A stretch of 64,000 nucleotides of DNA, taken from contig JAGAQJ010000026.1 of assembly GCA_017622845.1 (NCBI GenBank), forward strand, positions 1 to 64,000, written 5' to 3'. Origin of the DNA: Lachnospiraceae bacterium (GTDB taxonomy: Bacteria; Bacillota; Clostridia; Lachnospirales; Lachnospiraceae). Positions 25,114-33,437 of the stretch are shown piece after piece (the stretch's first letter is position 1; each line of letters starts with the position of its first letter). The position numbers and the translations under genes are program-made. Below the pieces are notes generated by a model. That model saw nothing but the letters and a program-made list of their open reading frames with translations. It ran no database searches and had not been told where the DNA came from.

Positions 25114-25998
25114 TTATGCATTTTCCACAATATACTGAATGAATTTTTTCGCAGCGCTGCTGAGCTTCTCATAGTCCTGATGAATGAAGGCGATGCTCCA
25201 GGTGATATCCTTGTCGTCAAACGGCACCATGACAATGTTTTCATAAACCTTACTGTCAAGAAGCGGTTCCAGACTCAGGGCAATGCCCCGTCCTTTATTC
25301 ACAAGGCTGATAAGCTGGTTTGCATCAGAAGATTCAAATGCTGTTTTGGGTTCAAACCCATATTTGTGAGAATAGTGCCGTACCAGTTTGCGGTAGTAGG
25401 ATTTCTTATCAAGCATCAGGAAGGATTCCTCTTTTAGCTGTGCAAAATTTACTGAAGTACACTTTGAGAGGGGATTATCCTTATGAACGAACAGATACAG
25501 CGGAAAAGTTTTTACCGGTGTATACGCCAGCCTCTCTCCATGACGGTTTTCAGGGATTGCAAGTAACCCGAAGTGGCTGTTGTCTTCTTCTACATAATTA
25601 TCGCATTCACTATCAGGTAATTCCAATTGTTCTAATGTAATGTTCTGATATCTGTCCTGAAAGTCAAACAGAAGTTCCGGATCAAGGCAGCGGAATATCA
25701 GCGGTGCGCAGCAGAAGGTAACACGAACCGGTTTGCTGGCAAAGTGTGTTACTGCATTCTCCAAGGATTTATGAAAATTGTCGACTTGCGGCGCAAATAC
25801 ATCATAAAAATACTGCCCGTCTTTTGTTAATGAAATTCCCTTTACGGAACGGGTAAACAATTCCGTTCCAAGCTCCTGCTCCATGCCGGCAATGCAGCGG
25901 CTGAGTGCCTGCTGTGATATCAATAAGTCCGCTGCTGCTTTTGACATAGAGGTATGCCGGCTGGTTTCTACAAAATATTCTATATGCTTAAATTCCAT
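25114..25998 (-). CDS. LysR-family transcriptional regulator
   Basis: The product (294 aa) has the N-terminal winged HTH (MEFKHIEYFVETSRHTSMSK, ADLLISQQALSRCI) and a LysR substrate-binding domain (about 90-290). It is divergent from the SnoaL-like gene at 26314; a palindrome TGTACCACAAC-N5-GTTGTAGTACA (26115-26141) lies between them, a plausible LysR site. The inducer is unknown; control of the divergent gene is inferred from the layout. Confidence 0.9.
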   Translation of the reverse strand: MEFKHIEYFVETSRHTSMSKAAADLLISQQALSRCIAGMEQELGTELFTRSVKGISLTKDGQYFYDVFAPQVDNFHKSLENAVTHFASKPVRVTFCCAPLIFRCLDPELLFDFQDRYQNITLEQLELPDSECDNYVEEDNSHFGLLAIPENRHGERLAYTPVKTFPLYLFVHKDNPLSKCTSVNFAQLKEESFLMLDKKSYYRKLVRHYSHKYGFEPKTAFESSDANQLISLVNKGRGIALSLEPLLDSKVYENIVMVPFDDKDITWSIAFIHQDYEKLSSAAKKFIQYIVENA

Positions 25999-26069
25999 GA
26001 TATGTCCTTTCTATAAAATCTTATTCATATGGCTGTGGGTGTACTGGCTATCTGGTAATTATGGTAAAG

Positions 26070-26141
26070 AGTGCTGAACACTATAAATTACAAGTGGTCA
26101 GCACTCTGGTATATTGTACCACAACTTGAGGTTGTAGTACA
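26070..26141. promoter_or_regulatory. Divergent control region with two dyads
   Basis: AGTGCTGA (26070-26077) with TCAGCACT (26098-26105) and TGTACCACAAC (26115-26125) with GTTGTAGTACA (26131-26141; 10 of 11 match). These are candidate LysR operators between the divergent genes. A further A/T-rich hairpin, AAGGAAAAAGAA...TTTCTTTTCCTT, lies at 26197-26235. The whole gap 25999-26313 has no gene. Confidence 0.55.
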
Positions 26142-26313
26142 TACAAATTTTTGGTCATTTTTAATTTTCACAAGTGAGTTATAGTAAAGTCACAGCAAGG
26201 AAAAAGAAGCTCAGGAGCTCAAGTTTCTTTTCCTTCAAATCATATGAAGATAAATGACAATGGGAATCTTCAAGAAGCTATTTTATATAAACAATATCAA
26301 GGAGGACAATACT

Positions 26314-27084
26314 ATGACAAACAAGGATAAGGCAATTGCGCTCATTAATACATTCGCAACAGGTGACACGCAGGCAGCAGCAAATCTTCTGGCAGAGGGA
26401 TATATCCAGCACAATCTGGCATATGGTACAGGCAGGGATGCATTCGTGGGTTCCGTATCCTATCCGGCATCTGCACCGGTAAAGACAACAGTAAAGAACA
26501 TCAGAGCATTCGAGGATGGAGATAAGGTATTTCTTCAGACTATATACAATTTTGCCGGAGCAGGCGAGCAGGTAGCATTTGATATCTTCCGTTTTGATGA
26601 GGAAGGCAGGATTGCAGAGCATTGGGACAATCTCGCGGCTCTTGCAGCTCCAAATCCTTCCGGTCACACACAGACGGATGGAACGTTGGAAAAGAAGCTC
26701 GTTGACAAGGAGGAGACAAGAAGGGTTGTAACAGGATTTGTCGGAGATGTTCTCAGAGGTGAAAATCCTGACAATTTGACAAGCTACTTTGACGGAGATG
26801 CATATATCCAGCATAATACCAGCATCGCAGACGGTTTATCAGGGCTTGGAGCCGCACTGGCTGCACTTGCTGAGCAGGGAATCCAGATGATTTACACAAA
26901 GACGTATCAGGTGCTTGCTGATGGTAATTATGGTCTGGCAGTGAGCGAGGGTACCTTCGGCGGTACGCCGACAAGCTACTATGATTTGTTCCGGGTTGAG
27001 AATGGCAGGATTGCAGAGCACTGGGATGTAATGGAAACAATCGCAGATCAGTCTGCATGGCAGAATCAGAACGGAAAGTTCTAA
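26314..27084 (+). CDS. Tandem SnoaL/NTF2-like protein
   Basis: The product (256 aa) is an internal duplication of the SnoaL-like cone fold: residues 1-120 and 130-250 share the patterns YIQHN, FRFDEEGRIAEHWDN and FRVENGRIAEHWDV. Such proteins can be small isomerases or hydrolases or simply ligand-binding shells. AAGGAGG nine bases before the ATG at 26314 sets the start over the earlier ATG at 26254. It is divergent from a LysR gene that may control it. The substrate is not predictable. Confidence 0.85.
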   Translation: MTNKDKAIALINTFATGDTQAAANLLAEGYIQHNLAYGTGRDAFVGSVSYPASAPVKTTVKNIRAFEDGDKVFLQTIYNFAGAGEQVAFDIFRFDEEGRIAEHWDNLAALAAPNPSGHTQTDGTLEKKLVDKEETRRVVTGFVGDVLRGENPDNLTSYFDGDAYIQHNTSIADGLSGLGAALAALAEQGIQMIYTKTYQVLADGNYGLAVSEGTFGGTPTSYYDLFRVENGRIAEHWDVMETIADQSAWQNQNGKF

Positions 27085-27093
27085 CTGATACAC

Positions 27094-27122
27094 GGCAGGA
27101 AGGGGAGTTTACCTTTCCTGCC
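27094..27122 (+). terminator. Hairpin after the SnoaL-like gene
   Basis: GGCAGGAA (27094-27101) pairs with TTCCTGCC (27115-27122). There is no T run, so termination would be weak or Rho-assisted. Confidence 0.4.
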
Positions 27123-27201
27123 TTAAAAACAAATTCTGTTGTAACCATTGACAGTACAATGGGCTGCATTTATAATAATCTGCAAAAGAGAGGTAGATAT
27201 T

Positions 27202-27633
27202 ATGCAGATTTCAAGCAGATTTACATTAGCAGTTCATATTATCACATGCATGGATACATTTAAGAATGACTATAAAGTGACGAGTGATTTTTTGGCATCC
27301 AGTACGAATGTCAATCCGGTCATCATAAGAAGACTGCTTGGGCAGCTGAAGACTGCAGGACTTGTAGAGGTCGCCAGAGGTTCCGGCGGAGCATCTGTTG
27401 CCAGACCGCTTGATGAGATTACGTTCCTGGATATCTACAAAGCAGTGGAATGTGTTGAGTGCGGAGAATTGTTCCACTTTCATGAGAATCCGAATAACAA
27501 ATGTCCTGTAGGGAGGAACATTCACAATATACTTGACGACAAGCTGAATCGGGTACAGCAGGCAATGGAGAATGAACTGTCTTCCATTACAATAGCGGAT
27601 GTGATAAAAGATTTGGATAAATATCTGGTATAA
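27202..27633 (+). CDS. Rrf2-family transcriptional regulator
   Basis: The product (143 aa) begins MQISSRFTLAVHIITCM, has the Rrf2 winged helix (IIRRLLGQLKTAGLVEVARG) and three Cys in CVECGELFHFHENPNNKC. IscR and NsrR use similar Cys to hold an Fe-S cluster, but the spacing here (C-x2-C ... C) is closer to YwnA-like members that lack a proven cluster. AGAGAGGT precedes the ATG at 27202. It could control the downstream redox/ADP-ribosylation operon. Confidence 0.88.
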   Translation: MQISSRFTLAVHIITCMDTFKNDYKVTSDFLASSTNVNPVIIRRLLGQLKTAGLVEVARGSGGASVARPLDEITFLDIYKAVECVECGELFHFHENPNNKCPVGRNIHNILDDKLNRVQQAMENELSSITIADVIKDLDKYLV

Positions 27634-28257
27634 TCCGCTTTAATTACCGATATGTTTGTTGCAGAAAATCAGGTATTTGCTTATGAAAACGCAGTGCCTG
27701 ATATTTTTTTAATGAAACCATGAGCGATGAAGAATTTGCAGAGGTGGCGCTGGAAGCGGCAGTGAAATTGAAGCAAAAAGGCTATCCTATACTGCGAATA
27801 GAGAATAGCCAGTGATCCGTTTGTTTTTCTAAAATTGATTGCTCGTTTCCGATTGAACAACCGTCGGACGTGCTTGAATCCTTCGGCTTCTATGATGCTT
27901 ATAAACCAACACTGCGGATTTTGCAAGAGGGTTTAGGAAATGGGGGTGCTTCGGCGCTCTGGATTTGGAACAAGAAAAATTGCGGACATCAAATATTCAG
28001 AAGTGAAATATTTTTATAATCATTTGATGAATCAGCGTCAGTTGTCGCTTTCTTCGTTAGATAATATCCACACGATTTTGCACCCTGCATTTGAACTGGC
28101 TGTTGGGGATAATATTATCCGTAATAATCCGTCGGCTGGTGTAATGGCAGAGACAAAAAGGCGGGCAATTCTACAACAAAACCGTATTTTTCAATACGTG
28201 ATAATACCCCATAATACGTTTCGGATTATCACGCAAAAACCGCATAATAAGCAGTAA
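27634..28257 (+). pseudogene. Remnants of a mobile element, including part of a tyrosine recombinase
   Basis: A hairpin ATCAGG...CCTGAT with seven T (27669-27709) is followed by short fragments: a 31-codon frame at 27720 (AEVALEAAVKLKQKGYPILR) and a frame near 27855 (DVLESFGFYDAYKPTLRILQ). At 27970-28160 the frame encodes VKYFYNHLMNQRQLSLSSLD and FELAVGDNIIRNNPSAGVMA, the core-binding part of a Tn916-like integrase, cut at both ends. The piece is too short to be active and marks past integration here. Confidence 0.72.
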
Positions 28258-28281
28258 TCAGTGATAATAAAATTTTATAGA

Positions 28282-28342
28282 TGTAACAATTGACATTACA
28301 ACAAAACCATGCTATCTTATAGATGTAACAAATAAAGTTACA
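28282..28342 (+). promoter_or_regulatory. Promoter with two TGTAAC dyads before the FMN-protein operon
   Basis: TTGACA (28290-28295) and TATCTT (28313-28318) are 17 bases apart. One dyad, TGTAAC...TTACA (28282-28300), overlaps the -35; a second, TGTAAC-N7-GTTACA (28324-28342), lies just after the -10. Their spacing places two repressor dimers over the promoter. The Rrf2-type gene upstream is a candidate binder. Confidence 0.65.
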
Positions 28343-28370
28343 ACTAAAATAATTTTGGAGGCATTAGAAT

Positions 28371-28766
28371 ATGAAAAAAGTAGTAGAATTTTTACACGCA
28401 AACCCTGTACAGTATGTGGCAACCGTAGGTCGTGACGGAAAGGCAAAATGCCGTCCTTTCATGTTCATTGATGAGATGGACGGAAAATTATGGTTCTGTA
28501 CAAACAACACAAAGGATGTATATAAGGATATGCAGGAGAACCCGAATATCGAGGTTTCCGTATCAAGTCCTTCTTATGAGTGGATTCGCCTTCATGGCAA
28601 GGCAGTATTTGAGAACAACATGGCAGCAAAGAAAATGTGTATGCAGAATCCGATTGTCAAGGGACAGTATCAGACTGCTGAAAACCCGATTTTTGAAGTG
28701 TTTTATTTAGACGATGCACATGGAGTGATTGCTGATTTTTCCGGTAATCCGCCTTATGAATTTTAA
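28371..28766 (+). CDS. Pyridoxamine 5'-phosphate oxidase-like FMN-binding protein
   Basis: The product (131 aa) has the split-barrel fold of the PNPOx-like superfamily: QYVATVGRDGKAKCRPFMFI, LWFCTNNTKDVYKDMQENPN and EWIRLHGKAVFENN. Such small proteins bind FMN or F420/heme and often act as reductases. TTTTGGAGG precedes the ATG. It begins an apparent operon with a related FMN-ferredoxin protein, a macrodomain and a sirtuin. Confidence 0.88.
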   Translation: MKKVVEFLHANPVQYVATVGRDGKAKCRPFMFIDEMDGKLWFCTNNTKDVYKDMQENPNIEVSVSSPSYEWIRLHGKAVFENNMAAKKMCMQNPIVKGQYQTAENPIFEVFYLDDAHGVIADFSGNPPYEF

Positions 28767-28830
28767 ATACCGGCAATGTTAAAGGGTAAAAGGAGCGAGA
28801 AAACGAGTATTCGGCAGGAGGATAAAAAAT

Positions 28831-29457
28831 ATGGATACATTAAAATATCTGGAGTATATCGTAAATGAAATCCATTCAACAGTTGTCGCAACGGTTGATG
28901 ATAACGGGCTTCCTGTGACTTGCGCAATAGACATGATGGATTATGATGAACAAGGGCTGTATTTTCTGACTGCAAAAGGAAAAAAGTTTTATGACCGGCT
29001 GATGAGCCGGGGATATTTATCTCTTACAGGCATGAAAGGTGAAGATACCATGTCGTGCGTGGCAGTATCATTTGGCGGTAAAGTGAGAGAAATAGGAAAA
29101 GAGCGGCTGGAACGGCTGTTTGAGAAAAATCCATATATGAATGAAATATATCCAAATGCGGCATCCAGGGCAGCATTAACGGTATTTCAGATATACGAGG
29201 GTAATGGAGAGTGGTTTGACCTCTCTAAGAAACCGATAGAGCGGGCCGGTTTTACTCTTGGCGGTGCAGAGGATGTGAAGCAGGGATATTATGTAACAGA
29301 TAAGTGCATTGGCTGTAAGCTGTGTTACAGCAAATGTCCGCAGAAATGTATCGATATCAGTACAAAACCGGTTGTAATCAGGCAAAATAACTGTCTGCAC
29401 TGTGGAAATTGCTTTACGATATGTCCGGCAAGAGCCATTGTGAAGTGTGGTTATTAA
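28831..29457 (+). CDS. FMN-binding split-barrel protein fused to a 2[4Fe-4S] ferredoxin
   Basis: The product (208 aa) has a PNPOx-like domain (about 1-135; VATVDDNGLPVTCAIDMMDY) followed by two Fe-S motifs, CIGCKLCYSKCPQKC and CLHCGNCFTICPARA. The fusion suggests electron transfer between ferredoxin and a flavin-bound substrate. AGGAGG precedes the ATG. It lies 64 bases after the first FMN protein and 43 before the macrodomain gene. The substrate is unknown. Confidence 0.9.
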   Translation: MDTLKYLEYIVNEIHSTVVATVDDNGLPVTCAIDMMDYDEQGLYFLTAKGKKFYDRLMSRGYLSLTGMKGEDTMSCVAVSFGGKVREIGKERLERLFEKNPYMNEIYPNAASRAALTVFQIYEGNGEWFDLSKKPIERAGFTLGGAEDVKQGYYVTDKCIGCKLCYSKCPQKCIDISTKPVVIRQNNCLHCGNCFTICPARAIVKCGY

Positions 29458-29500
29458 CAGAGGCATTTACAAAGGCTTCTGAATGAAAGGAGGGACAGAA

Positions 29501-30280
29501 ATGACACAGAAAGAAAAGAGGGAATTTCTGATTAAAGAGCTGCTTGCGGAGCTGCCGCAGTACAGGGAAATGCAGATACCGACGGATGAGAAGGAGCAAA
29601 AAAGGCTTCTCAGAAGTCTGATGAATATTCGTTCCCCTCGTCCGATAAGCGACAGCTTTCTGGCACTTCAAGATGAATACTTAAGTGAGGAAGTGGCGGA
29701 AAAAGGAATAACGGATAGTGACTTATTGCCCGTTTCTCCTTTGGATAACCGTCTGGTATTATGGCGTGGCGATATTACCACACTAAAGATTGATGCAATC
29801 GTAAATGCTGCGAATAGTGCTTTAAGGGGCTGCTTCGTACCTTGTCATTCCTGCGTGGATAATATCATTCACAGCGTCAGCGGCATACAGCTTCGCTTAG
29901 CTTGCGATAAGATTATGAACGAGCAGGGATATGACGAGCCGACTGGCAGGGCAAAAATAACCCCTGCCTATAATCTCCCATGCCGTTATGTGCTTCATAC
30001 CGTCGGTCCGATTGTGTCAGGTCTGCTTTCGGAAACGCATAAAAGGCAGCTTGCGGACTGTTATCGTTCATGTTTACAGCTTGCTTCTGACAAGGGGCTG
30101 AAAAGCATTGCTTTTTGCTGCATCTCCACAGGAGAGTTTCATTTTCCGCAGAAAAAAGCGGCGGAAATTGCCGTACAGACTGTTACAGAGTTTTTGCAGA
30201 CAGACACACAGATAGAGAAGGTGGTATTCAATGTTTTCAAGCAGGAAGATTACGACATCTACAAAAGAATTCTCGGATAA
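29501..30280 (+). CDS. Macrodomain ADP-ribosyl hydrolase of the SirTM-linked zinc type
   Basis: The product (259 aa) has a helical N-terminal part and a macrodomain (about 85-259): IDAIVNAANSALRGC, GRAKITPAYNLPCRYVLHTV and CISTGEFHFPQKKAAEIAVQ. The CFVPCHSCVDNIIHS segment carries the Cys/His used by zinc-containing macrodomains that pair with class M sirtuins. These remove ADP-ribose placed by the sirtuin. AAGGAGG before the ATG at 29501 sets the start. The end overlaps the sirtuin gene by 50 bases, so the two are coupled. Confidence 0.9.
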   Translation: MTQKEKREFLIKELLAELPQYREMQIPTDEKEQKRLLRSLMNIRSPRPISDSFLALQDEYLSEEVAEKGITDSDLLPVSPLDNRLVLWRGDITTLKIDAIVNAANSALRGCFVPCHSCVDNIIHSVSGIQLRLACDKIMNEQGYDEPTGRAKITPAYNLPCRYVLHTVGPIVSGLLSETHKRQLADCYRSCLQLASDKGLKSIAFCCISTGEFHFPQKKAAEIAVQTVTEFLQTDTQIEKVVFNVFKQEDYDIYKRILG

Positions 30281-31097
30281 TATCAACCGGGTAAAAGAGC
30301 TTTTGCAAAATGCAGAAGCGGTAATTATCGGAGCTGGCGCGGGATTATCCACCTCGGCAGGCTTCACATACACGGGCAGACGCTTTGAGGACAATTTTTC
30401 GGATTTCATTGAAAAATACGGCTTCCGTGATATGTATTCCGGCGGCTTCTATCCTTTTGAGAGCCTTGAGGAATATTGGGCGTACTGGTCAAGATATGTC
30501 TTTATCAATCGTTATTCGGACAGGGATAACGGAACATACGAAAAGCTGTTTGAACTCGTGAAAGACAAAGATTATTTTGTGCTGACAACCAATGTTGACC
30601 ATCAATTCCAGAAAGCAGGCTTTGATAAGCACAGATTGTTTTATACACAGGGCGATTATGGCTTGTTTCAATGCAGCGAGCCTTGCCATAACGCCACCTA
30701 TGATAATGAAACGGTTATCCGTGATATGGTAAAGCAGCAGGCAGATAGGAAGATACCGACCAGCCTGATTCCCTATTGCCCCGTCTGCGGAAAGCCAATG
30801 ACAATGAATTTAAGAGCTGATAATACCTTTGTTCAGGATGACGGCTGGTATCGTGCAAGTGAAAGATATTCTGATTTTCTCCGCAGGCATAAAGGACTTA
30901 AAGTGCTGTTTTTGGAGCTTGGCGTTGGTATGAATACACCAGGGATAGTGAAATTTTCTTTCTGGCGTATGACGGCGGAGAATCCACAGGCAGTCTATGC
31001 CTGTGTGAACTTAGGGGAAGCCTGTGCACCAACGGAAATCACAGACCGTTCCATCTGTATCAATGCAGATATCGGGGAGGTACTGAAACAATTATAA
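30231..31097 (+). CDS. Class M sirtuin (SirTM), protein ADP-ribosyltransferase
   Basis: The product (288 aa) has the sirtuin NAD site (AVIIGAGAGLSTSAGFTY), TTNVDHQFQ and a Cys pair in CPVCGKP; a second potential pair is in FQCSEPCHN. Class M sirtuins act with a macrodomain partner to add and remove ADP-ribose; in Staphylococcus and Streptococcus the target is a lipoylated GcvH-like protein. No gcvH-L or lplA lies here; two FMN/Fe-S proteins are the neighbours instead. GAAGGTGG precedes the ATG. The last 55 codons are repeated 1695 bases downstream. Confidence 0.9.
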   Translation: MFSSRKITTSTKEFSDNINRVKELLQNAEAVIIGAGAGLSTSAGFTYTGRRFEDNFSDFIEKYGFRDMYSGGFYPFESLEEYWAYWSRYVFINRYSDRDNGTYEKLFELVKDKDYFVLTTNVDHQFQKAGFDKHRLFYTQGDYGLFQCSEPCHNATYDNETVIRDMVKQQADRKIPTSLIPYCPVCGKPMTMNLRADNTFVQDDGWYRASERYSDFLRRHKGLKVLFLELGVGMNTPGIVKFSFWRMTAENPQAVYACVNLGEACAPTEITDRSICINADIGEVLKQL

Positions 31098-31114
31098 GAC
31101 GGCAGCTTTAATTA
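30933..31114 (+). repeat. 182-bp direct repeat, copy 1 (3' end of the sirtuin gene)
   Basis: Covers the last 55 codons of the sirtuin gene and 17 bases beyond. It is 97 percent identical (five differences seen) to 32628-32809. The two copies flank the AlbA_2/ATPase gene. Confidence 0.9.
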
Positions 31115-31157
31115 ATACTTGTCTGTATTTGTGGGCATAATGAAAAATATAAGGTCA

Positions 31158-31224
31158 AATCGGGTCACTATTGAATCAGAATCGGGTCATATACGTTGAC
31201 GCGATTGACCCGATTTGATATAAT
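31158..31224 (+). promoter_or_regulatory. Promoter with three AATCGGGTCA operators
   Basis: TTGACG (31196-31201) and TATAAT (31219-31224) are 17 bases apart. AATCGGGTCA occurs at 31158 and 31180, and its inverse TGACCCGATT at 31206-31215 inside the spacer. The first two are 22 bases apart, two helical turns. This suggests a repressor; the winged helix of the adjacent gene product is a good candidate. Confidence 0.75.
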
Positions 31225-31258
31225 GTGTCCAGCGAATGAAAGCAAGGGAGATGGTATT

Positions 31259-32605
31259 ATGCTTTTTCGGGAAAGTGAAACCGTAGAGCTGAAGGAAGTA
31301 ATTGTAGATGATATAAAAAAGGAAATCATTGCTTTTGCTAACTGTGACGGCGGCAAACTGTATATTGGCGTCCGCGATGACGGTACAGTAGTCGGACTTG
31401 AGGATCCTGACGGTGTTTCTTTACAGATCAGTAATATGGTAAGGGATGCGATTAAACCCGATGTGACAATGTTCCTGCATTATAAAACAATGAAGAAAGA
31501 TGGAAAAGAAATTGTCGCGGTGGAGATTCAGCGCGGAACGGATCGCCCCTATTATCTTGCGAAAAAAGGGATGCGTCCAGAGGGCGTATATGTTAGACAG
31601 GGATATTCTTCTGTTCCTGCCACTGACACAGCTATCCGCCGTATGATTAAGGAAACAGACGGGGACCGCTTTGAAGCCATGCGCTGCTTAAATCAGGAAC
31701 TTACATTTGAAGCTGCAAAAAAAGAATTTGATCTTCGGGAAGTAGAGTTCGGATCACAGCAAATGCGTACTTTAAAGCTGATTGATCAAGATAACCTTTA
31801 TAGCAATTTAGGTCTGCTTCTGTCCGATCAATGCGTCCATACGATTAAGGTCGCTGTTTTTCAGGGGACAGATCAGACAGTTTTTAAGGATCGCCGGGAA
31901 TTTTCCGGATCGCTGATGCAGCAAATGAATGAAGTCTATGATTTTATTGACTTCCGCAATCAAACCCGTGCAACCATAGAAAAGTTGTATAGAATTGATG
32001 TCAGGGACTACCCGGAAATCGCCGTCAGGGAAGCATTGTTAAATCTGTTGGTTCATCGCGATTATTCCTTTAGCGCCAGTGCGCTTATCAGTATTTATGA
32101 TGATCGGATTGAATTTGTATCGATTGGCGGATTGATGCCGGGAATTGACCTGGAAGATATTATGGCAGGTATTTCTGTATGCAGAAACCAGGATCTTGCG
32201 AACGTGTTCTACCGACTGCACTTGATTGAGGCTTACGGTACCGGAATAGGAAAGATTATGAGGGCATACGAAGGTATGGAAGAGAAACCCTTGATTGAAA
32301 CGACTAAAAATGTCTTTAAGATTATATTGCCTAACATTAACGCAAAATATGAAACAAGAAAGGCTTTTGCGCCGAAAGCAGAATCAATCCAAGGTTCTGC
32401 TGCCGAGAGTACAAAAAGTCTGAGTAATGAGGAAAGAGTATTGGAATATGCCATGTCTCATGGCGCTATTACAAGGAACGATGTAATCGAATTGCTTGAG
32501 GTAAGTACATCTACCGCTTCCAGAGTTCTTAGGAAAATGGTAAAAAGCAACTTGTTAAAGCAGAATGGAAAAGCAAGAAGCACCAATTACACTGTTATAA
32601 AATAA
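31259..32605 (+). CDS. AlbA_2 (Schlafen-like) domain protein with ATPase and winged-helix regions
   Basis: The product (448 aa) has an N-terminal AlbA_2 domain (about 1-130; ETVELKEVIVDDIKKEIIAF, GVYVRQGYSSVPA), a GHKL-type ATPase region (about 250-370; VREALLNLLVHRDYS, EAYGTGIGKIM) and a C-terminal winged helix (NDVIELLEVSTSTASRVLRK). This is the family often labelled 'divergent AAA-4' or RecG-like. Roles in nucleic-acid binding, transcription and defence are suggested for the family. GGGAGA precedes the ATG at 31259. Operators upstream suggest autoregulation. Confidence 0.87.
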   Translation: MLFRESETVELKEVIVDDIKKEIIAFANCDGGKLYIGVRDDGTVVGLEDPDGVSLQISNMVRDAIKPDVTMFLHYKTMKKDGKEIVAVEIQRGTDRPYYLAKKGMRPEGVYVRQGYSSVPATDTAIRRMIKETDGDRFEAMRCLNQELTFEAAKKEFDLREVEFGSQQMRTLKLIDQDNLYSNLGLLLSDQCVHTIKVAVFQGTDQTVFKDRREFSGSLMQQMNEVYDFIDFRNQTRATIEKLYRIDVRDYPEIAVREALLNLLVHRDYSFSASALISIYDDRIEFVSIGGLMPGIDLEDIMAGISVCRNQDLANVFYRLHLIEAYGTGIGKIMRAYEGMEEKPLIETTKNVFKIILPNINAKYETRKAFAPKAESIQGSAAESTKSLSNEERVLEYAMSHGAITRNDVIELLEVSTSTASRVLRKMVKSNLLKQNGKARSTNYTVIK

Positions 32606-32627
32606 TAAAATGGTGCGCAATAAACAT

Positions 32628-32809
32628 AATACCCCAGGGATAGTGAAATTTTCTTTCTGGCGTATGACGGCGGAGAATCCACAGGCAGTCTATGCCTGCG
32701 TGAACTTAGGGGAAGCCTGTGCACCAACGGAAATCACAGACCGTTCCATCTATATCAATGCAGATATCGGGGAGGTACTGAAACAATTATAAGATGGCAG
32801 CTTCAATTA
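32628..32809 (+). pseudogene. Duplicated 3' end of the sirtuin gene (copy 2 of the 182-bp repeat)
   Basis: The frame repeats the sirtuin tail (FSFWRMTAENPQAVYACVNL to VLKQL) with one amino-acid change, Tyr for Cys. A chance ATG at 32611 could start a 60-residue peptide, but there is no ribosome site. It is non-functional sequence left by the cassette insertion. Confidence 0.88.
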
Positions 32810-32844
32810 CTTTTTTATTGTGGTGAATGCCGCAGATTAAATAA

Positions 32845-32881
32845 ACAGGCGGCGTTTACGCAGCGTAGACACCGCCCCTGT
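32845..32881 (-). terminator. Terminator of the toxin-antitoxin operon
   Basis: Read on the minus strand, ACAGGGGCGGTGTCTACG pairs with CGTAAACGCCGCCTGT (a few mismatches), and TTTATTT follows. It begins three bases after the toxin stop. Confidence 0.6.
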
Positions 32882-32883
32882 TC

Positions 32884-33150
32884 TTAAAACTGGTCTAAAA
32901 TATCATGGTGCCCCACATCAACGAGGATAATCATTTTGTTGCCCTCGTAGTACCAGATAATGCGGATGTCCATGTTGACGCTGCACTCAAACAAATCCCT
33001 GGTTCCCTGGATGCGCTTGGTGCGTAAGGATGGGTGCATAGGATTTTCAGCCAAAAGCTGCAATTTATTTTGAAGCTGCTTTTTCTCCTGAGTACTCAGA
33101 CCCTTAAAGTGTTTTTGAAAACGTTTGGTAAATGTAAACTGGTAGGCCAT
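32884..33150 (-). CDS. RelE/YafQ-type toxin
   Basis: The product (88 aa) matches the type II RelE/ParE superfamily: FTKRFQKHFKGLSTQEKKQL, LRTKRIQGTRDLFECSV and IRIIWYYEGNKMIILVDVG, with the C-terminal HHDIL. Members cleave mRNA on the ribosome. It follows the antitoxin with a one-base TGATG overlap, so it is coupled. A TTG at 33153 is an alternative start. Confidence 0.87.
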   Translation of the reverse strand: MAYQFTFTKRFQKHFKGLSTQEKKQLQNKLQLLAENPMHPSLRTKRIQGTRDLFECSVNMDIRIIWYYEGNKMIILVDVGHHDILDQF

Positions 33151-33410
33151 CAATCTGCCTCCAATTTTGCAAACAATGCGTCCACATTGTCGAATACGGG
33201 CTGTTCGCCGGATGCAATCTTTGCTTTTGTCTCATCAATTTCTTCGCGGAGCTCGTCAAGGTACTTTTTCGGATATACGACAACCGGCATCATGCAGATA
33301 GTTCCGTCCTTCTCGAAAATATCCAGCTTATCTCCTTCGGAAAGCCCCAACTTTACGATGATTTCTTTGGGAATGGTAATCTGTGACTTCTGACGTAATT
33401 CGACCAGCAT
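33150..33410 (-). CDS. AbrB/MazE-type antitoxin
   Basis: The product (86 aa) has the swapped-hairpin DNA-binding domain (VELRQKSQITIPKEIIVKLG, GDKLDIFEKDGTI) followed by a flexible acidic tail (EEIDETKAKIASGE) that would bind the toxin. AAAGGAG precedes its ATG. A dyad, AAAGTAGGAA/TTCCGACTTT at 33438-33458, next to the promoter is the likely autoregulatory site. The AbrB-with-RelE pairing is one of several known mixed combinations. Confidence 0.87.
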   Translation of the reverse strand: MLVELRQKSQITIPKEIIVKLGLSEGDKLDIFEKDGTICMMPVVVYPKKYLDELREEIDETKAKIASGEQPVFDNVDALFAKLEAD

Positions 33411-33437
33411 ACAATCATCTCCTTTGCTGCAAGATTA

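Larger units (their letters stand above)
31115..32809 (+). mobile_element. 1.7-kb cassette inserted at the sirtuin 3' end
   Basis: The cassette holds one gene with its own promoter and ends with a second copy of the sirtuin 3' end, so that the sirtuin gene remains intact. This pattern arises when a circular or linear DNA carrying the target's 3' end recombines there, or by duplication during insertion. No recombinase lies inside, so the mechanism is unclear. Confidence 0.55.
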
